A stretch of 64,000 nt of DNA from Alligator mississippiensis (Eukaryota; Chordata; Crocodylia; Alligatoridae), in NCBI RefSeq assembly GCF_030867095.1, contig NC_081824.1, positions 349,344,203 to 349,408,202 of the forward strand, written 5' to 3'. Position numbers and translations under genes: made by a program. Each line of letters opens with the position of its first letter. The first letter of the stretch is position 1. The notes below the pieces were generated by a model, which saw only the letters and a list, made by a program, of their open reading frames with translations, was not told the origin of the DNA and did not search any database. This document shows, in pieces, positions 44,961 to 56,900 of the stretch.

Positions 44961-47900
44961 GAGCCCTCCCCCCACACGCACACGTCTCCCATAGGGCTCG
45001 ACCACTTGGCAGCGGAGGGGGGGGGGAGGTTTCAACTGGGGATGGAAGGAGGAGGACGGTACCACTTGAGGGGAATTGGAATGTTCCACCCGGGGATCGG
45101 GTCGGGAGGAAGGTACCACGGGGGAGGAAGGTTCCACCCGGGGATGGAGGGAGAAGGAAGGCGCCACCTGGGCTGTAGTCAGCTGGGCACAGACCATTGG
45201 GGTAGGGGAGGAGAGGCCTTCTTCACCACAGCTTTGCTCCCTGGGCTCTGGTCAGCCCAGGCAGCCTCTACCCCAGTGCTTTGTACCAGGCTAACTGCAG
45301 GTGGGGTGGCGTCTCCCCCACTCCCCATTACAGTGTTGGGTGTGATCAGAAGACTGTGTTAGAGCTGTCACATCCTGGGTCAGCCCACGGGTCCGCCTTG
45401 CCCACTATAGCCCTGCATCACTTGGGGCCCCATCACCCCATTACACGTGTTGTGCTTGACTGGCAAATTGCACCGCCAATTTAGCCCAGCCACGTGTGCA
45501 AAGTGTTGCCTCTAGCTCACCTCAGAAAGTCTGGCCCACTGTAATGTGAGAGGGGAAACGTGCCGTAACTTCCTAGCCAGTGACCAGCTTTCATTTCCAC
45601 GTGTAGCAGGGGACATGGCCAGGGGTGGATCCAGAGTATGTTGGATTCCTGCTTCAGTCGCTCAGCAGATGCGTGGAAGGAGCCTGGCCTGCCTGAGTGG
45701 CCTTACCCAACCTGGCAATCCACCTGGCCAGGAAGAAGGCTCTGGCTGGAGGACCTGTCTCTGGTCTGTTCACTGCCCTGTTCCTATCCCTGGGTAGTGT
45801 CCGCTGGCTCCTTGAACTCATGTGAGGGCCAATGGGCACAGGCTGGCATGTTCTGCTTGGTGTCCCCCAACTGCATTTGTTTTAATCCTGTGACAATCAC
45901 TCCTAACTCTGGTCCTTTAGTTGTCCTGAGCGATCAGTGATGTCCCCTAAGTAGCCCCCTTTGTCAAGGGTGGCTTATAGCTCTACTTGGTGGACTTTGG
46001 CCTGCATTCCCGAATGGCATCTCAAGGCCTGACCTGCCTGCAGTCTGTGTGGCTGGGCTGGGCATTCTCTTTGTACAAGAAGGCTGGAGAAGTAAAACTG
46101 TAAAGAGAAGACTTTGAGGAAAAAGGGCAGGTGGGGAGAGTAAAAGGGGGTGGGGTCAGGTTAAGTGCAGGGTGAGGCATTGCTGCTTGCTGCTGTAGGG
46201 AAGGAAAGTCCCATCCCCTCCCTGCTGCTCCCACCAGGTGGCCCAGCCAGAACAGTAAACTGCCAGCACCAAAGCCAGCAAGGAACAGGAAGTAGCTGGG
46301 CTCCTGGGCACATATCACAGAACTGACGTGGGGGAATAATAGAGACTTGGTGGGATAGCCCTCATGACTGGAGCTCTGTCATGGATGGGTACAAACAGTT
46401 CAGGAACAGCAGGCAGGGGAGAAGAGGAGGAAGAGTTGCACTCAATGTGAAAGAGGGACACGATTGCTCAGAGCTCTGGTATGAAACTGGAGATAGGCTG
46501 TTGAAAGTGGGGGTGCCCAGATAAAGATTTTTTTGGCTGATACCAGTGACCAATTATTAACCAGCTATATTGGCTGATACTGATCCGATTGCCAATATGC
46601 GTCCTGGTAGCTTGGAGAGCATCATCCAGCTGGTAAGTCTTTTGGGTGGAGGGGAAACAGGGCCCCCACAGTAAGGGAGTGGGGTTGGGACAGGCGCTGA
46701 ACAGCTGGGGTGGGGTGCAGGACAGAGCTACAGCACATCTGGTGGAGGGGGGAGTGCAGCTTCTGTCACTGCATGCACCTCTGGGGGAGGCATGGAGGGC
46801 ATGTGTCCCCTAGATCTGTGTGTGGGGTGAGGGCAGGCTGCTGCTGTGCGCTCCAGGCCGGAGACTATGCCTCCTTCTTCCCACTGGGGGTGGCCTGGGC
46901 CAGGGCTGTGCTCAGGTGGGGTGGGGCAGGTGGCAGCAGTGGCACTGGGTGGGAGATCATGGGGGGGCTAGAGCCACCCCAAAATTCACCATAGCCCCCC
47001 TCCCAGTGCTGCTGCTGCCTACCCAACCCCACCTGGCCTGAGCACAGCCACTGGGAAAAGCCCAGCATAGCCTCCAGCTCTATCCTACAGCAGCAACCCA
47101 CCCTCGCCCCACACACAGGTCTGGGGGCACATGCCTCCCCTGGGGGTACGTGCAATGGAGGGAGCCACGCACCTCCCTGTGCCTCCTCTGGACAAGCCAC
47201 TGACTTTTTCTCACACCCTGACCTACTGTGGCTGGGCAGCACCTGCCCCAGCCCCACTCCCTCCCTTGCTGTGGGGGCCTTGATCTGCCCCCTCCACACC
47301 CTTTCCCCCCCAACGCCCTTCCCCCCGCCCCATCTTATCAGCAGGATGCTGCTCTCCAAGCTGCTGCTGCGTGTGTGCTGCAGCTGCACGCATGCACGTA
47401 GCATTTATTGGCGACATTTATTTGGCCCTATCAGCCAAAAATAGCCGATTGCCAATAATGTCAGTTTTCCTTTTATCAGGGCAGATATGATATGAACTGA
47501 TGTATTGGTGCTCCACTAGCTGAAAGTCTCTGGGTTGGGGTCAGAGAGGAGAGGAACAAGGGTGATATCATGGTGAGTGTGTGCTATAGACCAGCAGATC
47601 AGGAGGAAGAGGTGAATGAGGTCTTCTTCAAACAGATAGCAGACTCATCACAGGCCCTGGTTCTCATGGGGGACTTCAATCAACCTGACTTCTGCTCAGA
47701 AGGCAATACACCTGTCACAGGCAATCCAGGAAGTTTTTGGAGTGTTGGGGACAACCTCCTGGTGCAAGTGCTGGATAGGTTAACTAGGGGCTATGCTTTC
47801 CTTGATTTGCTGACAAACAGGGAAGAATTGGTGGACAGTGTAAAAGTGGATGGTAATTTGGGTAGTAACAACCACAAGAAGACTAAGTTCAGGATCCTGA

Positions 47901-50900
47901 GGAAAGGAAGGATGGAGAGCAGCAGTGTAAGGACTCTGGACTTCCGGAAAGCAGACTTCAACTCAGGGAATTGATGGACAGGATCTTTTGAGGGGCCAGT
48001 CTGAGAGGGAAAGGAATCCAGGAGTGTAGTTTGTGCTTTAAAGAAACCTTACAGAGGACTCAGAAAAGAACTATCCCAAAGTGCAGGAAGACTAGCAAGT
48101 ATGGCAGAAGCACAGCTTGGCTTAGCAGTGAGCTAAAATACAAAAAAGAAGCTTACAAGAAGTGGAAACTTGGACAAACAACTACGGAGCAATATAAGAG
48201 TATTGCTCTGGCACACAGGGATGAAATCAGGAACGCCAAAGCATAGTTGGAGTTGCAGTTAATAAGGGACATGAAGGGCAACAAGAGGAGTTTCTACAAC
48301 TTTGTTAGTAACAGGAGGAAGATCAGGGAAAGTGTGGGTCCCTTACTGAATGGGGGAGGCAGCCTACTGACAGATGATGCAGAAAAGGCTGAAGTATTCA
48401 ATGCCTTTTTACTTCAATCTTCACAGATAAGGTCAGCTCCCAGACTACTGCACCTGGCAGCACCATATGGGGAAAAGATAAGTAGTCATCAGTGGCAAAA
48501 AAACAGGTTAGGGACTATTTAGAAAAGCTGGACGTGCATATGCTTTTTGAGGTGTGGGGCCAGAATAGGGCATAGAATTCAAGGTGTGGGTGCCCCATGG
48601 ATTTATAAAGGGGCATAACAATACTTTCTGTTTTGTTAGTTGCTAAGGAGAAATGGCAGCAGTGTGGATGCAGCTTCCAGCTGCTTGGCCCTGGTGTGGC
48701 TCCCCACTGTTTGTAAGCTGTGCCTGTGCTGCAGCCAGGAAGCAAGAAGCAGCAGTGATGTAGGCACAGCTCCAAGCTGCTTGGTCCCAGTGCAGATGCA
48801 ATTTGAAAAGATGCAACGAAAATTCCAAAGGAAGTTTCAAATCACTTACCCATTCATTTCAAACAGAAAATATAATTTGTTTGCAATCCATATACTTTCT
48901 AGCTGTATTTGTTAAATTCTGAAATTGTATTTCAGAATGTCTGACAGCTCACTAGAAGTTCCTTGAAAACTATTTAGATCAGACCTACTGATGTCAAAAA
49001 CACTGCACAGGATTGTGGCTTTAGAGCAAAAATTTCCTTATGCAGTTTGCATTGTAACTACTTAATGCTGCCCGTATTGTAACTGCTTAGTTCTGCCTCC
49101 TGATTTTCATAGACACTAAATACTCTCTTAAAATGTCCAGTATTTAAGTAGTGTAAAATGTGGTTGACTATGCTGAGATTTTGTTTATTGCAATTGCACT
49201 ATTGCGTACCACAGAAAACTATCTCAGTACTACCCATGGAGATTGGCAGAGTATATATTCCTTGTTATACCTGATCTGATGTATCAAGAGTCTGGTAACC
49301 TTTCCAGTGTTGTCACTGTGGTATGTGAGTTATTTCTGTTATATAAGCTAGCCTTTTGAAACGTTTCAGAGGTGCTTCAAAATTGCTTGAAATGTTTAAA
49401 AATGTTGTGTCTCCTTTCACATGTGTTTGGTTACATGGAGGTTTGTGGTGTGATTTAGGAAGAGAAGTTGTTGCCTTTGCCTTCGATGTGTATGTGAGCT
49501 CATGTTCTGATTTTTGGCCTTTTGTCATGAAACCTGCATCAGCTGTTCTAAGTTTCCCACCAGTGATTGCCCCAACTACACAGTATTCCAGATTCAGTTC
49601 AAGTTTTCTTTAAATAAAATCAGAGGTTTTCCAATGCAAGTATTCCTATTCCAAGTATTTTCCTATGCCTTTACTTGATTTCTGAATGTATAACAACACC
49701 CACTCTTTGTGCTGTCAGTGCCTGGTGGAAATTAGATCTTTCAAAGCCAGCCCAAGAGGTGGTAAACCTGGTTGAATCCTGTTTGGGAAATTCCCTATAA
49801 AATCATTGTTCATTTAAATTATTCTCCTCCACTTAAGTTTCCATTTATCTGTATCTTTAAATCCAGATCATTGTCACATTTTAAACATCATTTTAAAACA
49901 AAATAAATAGGTTTTGTTTCCATAATAAACAAAACAAAAACATAATATTGACTCTGTGTCATGAAATTTATTATGAAACCATCCAGATAGAGCTCTCTCT
50001 CATCCTATATCTGAACTCATTTCTTATGGGGCTTCTGCCTTTTTGGGTTTGTTTTTTTTTTCTCTTTTAAAACAGTACTTCTTGAGCAGTTAATTACTGT
50101 CATTTATTAGCTAGTCCCAAGAGTTATATAATAAAAAGGTCCTTTCTGGCATTGTTTTTCTTCAGGTACAAGATGCTGGGCAAGATATGGTGGCTTCCCC
50201 CGCTACACCAGGAACAGGCAAATCAAAGGTATGCTTTTTTACAAACATAATTCATTTGAACAGCAGCAATTTGCATACATACAACCAACAGTAGCCACTA
50301 CTGCTAGTGGGAAGACTCAGTAGGGACTAATTTAAAGGGTACCTCTGACTAGTCTGTTTTTGCAGAAGTGGAATTACATTATTTAAACTTGGGACCTTGA
50401 CTGCTGAGGAGGAATTCTTCTGAATTCATTGGCTGTTATCATTACTTGGAGCAAATGTACTAACCTTCTAGTGGCATCCAGTTCAAACAATGAGCATTTT
50501 ATTTCCTTATGTACATTCATATCTCTATGTAAAAATACTGCCCACTTGTAAAACAATGTTAAGTCAGCATGCCGGATTCAAGAACATTACACAATTTACA
50601 TTATGCTCAAAATGCCTCCATTATTTTTAACTTGGCTCATATTCACTTGTCTAAAGAATTTTAACTCGCCTTCCCAGAATGATGACCCTTAACTTAAGGT
50701 GTTGAGGTTTATATTTAGAGTGGATATTAACCACTTAAGTCCCTTCTTAAGTTGTAAAACTATATGTAGACTTAATTTTTTTGACATTGTACAGTTATGT
50801 TGTGATACCAGCATAGGGAAGGCATGTTACTTTTCCTACATTTTAACTTTTTGGAAGTCAGTTAAATTTTCTCTTTGCAGCTTAGTAGTCTTGCAAGTTA

Positions 50901-53900
50901 GAAATGTAACAAAGCATGCTTTCCCTATGTTTTACAGCTGGACACATTACCCAAAGAAGATCTCATCAAATTTGCAAAGAAGCAAATGATGCTTATACAG
51001 AAAGTGAAGTCAAGATGTGCAGGTAACATGGGTTTAGTTGACTGTTCAAGACCTTTTTAGAACCTGAAAAATATTACAGAGTGATGTATTAGCTAAATAA
51101 TAATATTTTGTGTGACCCTATTAGACACCTGGTTTAGTATCCAAGTGAATACCTAATTTTTCAGTTCCTCATTCCCTCCCATCTTCCTTACTCCTGGGAA
51201 AGGTTTGAGGTAGATGTCCCAGAATGGAGGAAAGACAAGAAGCACTGCATTGATTTTATATTAAATATATTTAATATAATTAAATATTAAATATATTTAA
51301 TACCCTACCTGAGCAGACAAGGAGGAGCGATGGGACAAAACATTTTGATCAAGTCGGTAATTGAATGGTATCTTGGAGTGGGGCTTATCACTGCATATCT
51401 GTTCCTGGTGGTAGTAACAAGCAAAAAAAGGGAGGGTGGAAACTTCTAATAGAAACTGGCAATTGCCAGCTACTCTGAGTCCATGCAATGGATGTTGGGT
51501 ATCTTCTGCCTTTTGTGATCATTCCATTTTGCTCACAGTTGTTCTCCTGATCCTGGTGGAGGAGTTCTGACAATTACATACAGGCTGTTTATATTTATTG
51601 GCTGTAGTATACTGTAACACAATGGCAGTTATCATTCAGCATAGGATCCAGCTTCTTTGCTTGAGCTGATTTTTTCTCACACTAGATGTGTGCACAGCGA
51701 TTGAATAATAACATGCAAGTGCAGTGTCTGGCTTCCCACTTTCAGTTTGTATGCTTTCTGTTTTTTCTAGGTGCTAATAGATTTTACTCTATAATTGTTG
51801 TACAACCCTACTGCAGAGTATGATAGTATTCTTAAAAAATCATCATACAACCCTATTGCAGAGTATGATAGTATCTTAAAAAATGTGTAGACACATTTTG
51901 GGGGCCGATACTGATTCAATTTCCAAAACAGCTGTGTTCAGCTAGTAAGTCTGTTGTGGTGGAAGGGGAAAGGAGGGAGGGAAGGGGCGCGGAGAAGGCA
52001 AATCAATGCCCCACGCAGTGAGGGAGGGAGAGGGGCAGACACTGCCCAGCTGGGCAGGGTGCAGGACAGAGCCACAGCTCGTATGGGGGAGGGGGGCAGG
52101 GGCAGCTTCTGCCACTCCGTGCACCCCAGGAAGACACAGAGTGTGCCCCCCGGATCTGCGTGGGGCAGGTGGGCTGCAGCTGCGGGCTGGAGCTGGGGCT
52201 GTCGGGCTCTTCTTGGCCGGGGCTGGGTTTGGGGTGAGCGGTGGTGGTGCTGGGAGGGGGCTAAGTTGGGAGGCCTGCAGCCACCCCGAATTTCACCATA
52301 GCTTCCCCTCCAGGTGGATGGCAGCAGGGTTGGGGAGGCTACTGCGAAATGTGAGGTGCCTGCAGTGCACCCCTTCCCCCCCACCCCCTTAGCCCCCTCC
52401 CAGCACTGCTGCCACCTGACCCGGGCCCAGCCCCCGCAGAGAAGAGCCCAGCGCACCCACAGCGCCAGCCCACGCACCCCACCCTGTACAGATCCAGGGG
52501 ACACCCAGCCAGTGTCCCCCTGGATATGCTCCGGCTCCATCCCGTGCCCCACCACATCCCGGCTGCACCTCTAGTAGACACTTAGCTAAGATTGCTTCTT
52601 TAAAAAAAAAAAAGTCATCAGGCACCATTATGGCTGACTTACCTGAACCTCTTTAAAAATAAATCAGAGATTACTAAATATATTTGTTTTTCTTCTGGCA
52701 ATCTTGGTACATAAATGGTTTAAAAACTGAAACACCAAGTTTCAGTGCCTTTGTGACGTGTACAGAATAACTCACCCAGAAGTTCTTGACTTAAATGGAC
52801 ATCCAGTTGTTTTCAGAAATTTTTAAAATTTGTAGTTGCTATTTTTGCACACTTCTTATGGTGTCAGAAAGGAGCTGATACTTTTTTTTTTTAATTCCAA
52901 ATAATGAATTCCGTGAAACTTGTATACAATTAACTTTTGTTCTAGAATTGGAAAAAGAGGTTGAAGAACTCAAATCAAAGCCAGCTGCTGGAGGAATTGA
53001 TGATATTATTCAGGTAGGAATATGTGATTGGCTTTTGTAAATTGTGAATTATTTGCATAGCCTTTACGTACCATTAAAGCTCCTTATTTGCATCTGTAAT
53101 GAATATCTAGTAAACCTTTTTATTCTGACTGATTCAGATAAGACCTCATGCCCACAGGACAATTCCTTCATCTGTTAAAATCCTCTTAAAAGTTTCTATA
53201 GTAGGGATAATCTAGCTCATGTAATTGCTGCAGATTCATATGCAAATGATGCCGTTGTTTTATGCCATCCAGCAGTTCAGAAAGAAGGCATTTGTTGCAA
53301 TGAATGTACTTAAAACTCCCACCTTTGAGTTTAGTGATAAATACAGGTAGGTTGTCAAAAACGTTGTAATTTATGTAGCTACCAAAGTGAAAAGTCAATG
53401 TAAGAACCTTTAAAGAGTTCAAAATGTGTTTTAATAATTTCATGGGTAAAATTATTTACATGAACCTTACAGCTTGTATTTTCCGGGTATTAAAAATAAT
53501 AAAGCTTAGTGAAACCAGTTTTCCAGTAAAACAAATCCATTCTACTTGATAGGTTATCTACATTAGATGTTAACAGTGTGGCTGTTAATATTTTTCATCT
53601 GTACTTTCATCTGAAGGTATTTACTCAAATATAAGACAAGGGTTACCCCTCGCGCATTCAGTATTGGGAATAAAACCCTTCGTCTTGGATTTGAGTACAA
53701 GGTGGAGTGAAGGCAGGCAGCTGATGTGGCTCAAGCTCTGCCCTCAACCCAGGGTTGGGGTCAGAGTTGGAGCTGCATCAGCTGCCTGTCTCTCCACCTA
53801 TCCCCCACAGACTTCGTCCCCTAATGCCTGTGCCCCACAGCTTCTGCTATCCCCTTCCCCCCCTCTTCCCCAGTCACTCTCGACTCTGGTCCCATTCTGG

Positions 53901-56900
53901 CCTAGGGCACAGAGCACAGGGTAGCTCCAGCCACTGCTGCTCGCATGTCCCCGATGCCAGAGGGTGGGGGCCATAGGCTGCAGGAAGGGAGGCAAGCATT
54001 TTGGGGGGGGAAGTGGGTGCAGACACTGAAGAGGGAGGGCAGGTGGCAGGAGGCACAGGCACCACAGTGTGGGGTGCAAGTGCTGGGAGGGTAAGTAGTG
54101 GAGGGGAAGGGAGAGGCAAAGGACAAGGGGTGGGGGGCAGACCACCCATCTCCACACGACTTTTCCTGCTGCTGCTGCATTCCCTGCTGTAGCAGTGCAG
54201 GGAGACAAATTTGAGGCACCCCTCCAGTAGTTAGATCCTAGTCATGGAAAACTGTAATAAATTTATACTTTGGGGGGGGGGGGGGGGGGGGGTGATCCTA
54301 AATTTAAAGCTGTCCTGGAATCAGACATACATGATAATTCTTGCATTAGGTATTGTTCTCTTGTACAAAAAGGAAAAAAAAAAAAGAAACCTTAAAGCTA
54401 GTATCTTGCCTAGCAGAGATTGCTGAGACACTTATTTCTACATTGAATAACACCTCTTCACACCAGTATTTATTTTTGTCTCAAAATTAGGCTCTCACAG
54501 AAAGACTGGATGTTGTTCTTTTGGAAAAAGCTGAAAGCCAGCAGCAGTGTCTCGCTCTGAAAAAAGAAAGTGCCCAAAGAAAACAAGAAGCAGAGGTAAT
54601 CAAATAAGTAGAAATCATTTTGCTTAAAAGAAAAGTGTCAGTAGTTGTATTGTTTCTTTGTGTTAAGTGCTAACTAATACCAGTATTTAATATTAGGAAG
54701 CAATAGTATGATTCACTTTCCTTTAATCCCTTTTTTCATTGGCTTATGTCCATAAATAATATTCAAGTTTACATATGTCTAAGAGTAATTAGCCATGTGG
54801 ACTTGTTAAGTTGTTATAGTATTTATTTACAGTATTGAAAGGACTGGCACAAATGGGCACAAGGGTCAAATCTTCCAGAAACACAGAAAGAATCAATAGG
54901 TAACAGATCTTGAAATATCCTGTCAGCTGTCCCCTCTGCTTTTGCAAGCACTGTTAGTTACATTCTAGCCATTGACCGTGATTCATTCAGCAAACCTTAT
55001 ATTCTTAATGTTTGTGTGTCCCCATTTATCTGTACAACTAAAAATTAAAAAATAGACCCTTAGATGTCACTTGTTGCAAGTTTAAGATGTTAATATGTTT
55101 CATGTTGTAAGAATAAATGTAATAGGTTACATCTTGTTCTGGTACAGTAATTGCTATCAAGGGCTTAACTCCAAATTCTTTCCAAATTTCCTTGGCCATA
55201 CATAAAGGATGTGGAGATCAGAGTCGCCAAGTTCACAGTTGTTTGAATTAATAATTTATATTTTTATAATTTTTATTCAATTTATTGTTAAACTTCCACT
55301 CGGCTATTTACAAATAACATGAGTCTAAATGCTCTTTTTTATAGACTTTTTTAAGTGAGACTATAATGTGCACTAATATTGTTGTATATTTCCCATATCT
55401 AAATCTGTCTGTGTTTAATGTTTTTTTCAGACTGCTGTAACAAAGATAGAAGAACTGCAGAAGCAATTAGCAGAGTCAAGTGCTGATTACTTGAAAGAAA
55501 TTGAAGCCCTTAAAACAGAAATAGCAAGATCACAGTTCATATATAATGAAGACCTGACCAGACTACAGAAGGAACTGGAAGAAGAAACAAAGAAACGGAA
55601 AGGGCTTATGCAACAGCTTGAACTTTGTCATAACCAGGAAGAAGAAATGAAAAAACTACAAGAAGAGGTCCGGCAAATTAAGCCTGTATATGAGAAACAG
55701 ATTTTGCATCTAAACAAAGAGTTGGAAGCTATCAGTGATAATAAAAATAAAGAAATTGCATGTTTGCAAGAAGCTATCAGAAGTCATTCTCAGCATTCCC
55801 ATAGTGAAATAAATAACTTACAGGAAGACCTTATACAATTAAAAAATGCACACCGGGAAGAGGTGTCAGAGTTGATGCTTCAGCTTGAAACCTCTGCTAA
55901 AGAAAATGAAGAAAAGCTAAAACAGATAGATAAGCTAACACAAGATTTGGCAGAACAATTTTTGATAAAAGAGAAGAGCGTAAGGGATGATCTACGTTGT
56001 AGTAACGAGGAGTCTGTGTGTGACCAAGAACACCAAAGAGAAGCTCTAAGTAAAAATAAAGAGAACCAAATTAATGTTATAGATACACAAGGGGACCTGT
56101 GTGCAGAAACACAAATGGAAGAAAATGTGAGGTGTTTAGAACGTACCTTGAAAGAACTGGAATCTCAACATAGTATATTAAAAGATGAACTAACCTATAT
56201 GAGTAATGTTAAATTAAAACTGGAAGCAGAAATCCAGCACACAAAGGATGAGTACTTTCATGAGCGAGAAGACTTGGAATTTAAAATTAATGAACTGCAG
56301 CTTGCTAAAGAAGACTATTGTGGTTTAATTGAAAAACTAAAATCTGAGCTCCAAGCAACAAAACATCAATATGAAATCGTTGTAAAAGAACATAACTTAG
56401 AAATTCAGAGTCTGAGAGACCAACACATGAGAGACATGTCTATACTAAAGGAAACTTTATTATCAAGTTCAGAAAAAGAAAATATGGCATTAGTTTTTGA
56501 AATACAAGATCTTAAGGAACAATATCAAAAGCTCATGCAGGAGAAAGAAGAAGCCGTGTCCAATTATGAGAGCTTGAGGGAAACGCTGGAAACTCTACAA
56601 ACAGAATTGGGGGAATCTGCTGGAAAAATCAGCCAGGAGTTTGAGACAATGAGACAACAACAAGCTTCTGATGTCAGTGAGCTACAACAAAAACTCAGAG
56701 CTGCTTTCAATGAGAAGGATGTTCTTCTTGAAACTGTGAATCGTCTCCAGGAGGAGGCAGAAAAGTTATCGTCAAAACAAACAGAAGTGGAAGAATTTAA
56801 GAATAAAATAATCTTGCTTCAAGAGGAGAATGAGTCAGTGATGACCTGTCTCCATCAAAAAGAGGATGCAGTAAAAGAACTGGAAGAAAAGTTGATTGTT

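Noticed and set aside
44598-45362. 213- and 199-codon frames around the GCC2 start
   Set aside because: CpG-island shadows; the true start is the ATGGAG exon that splices to 50166.
54270-54292. G-run as a telomere-like or regulatory repeat
   Set aside because: It is a mononucleotide run near the end of a transposon, with a counterpart in the relative at 42511.
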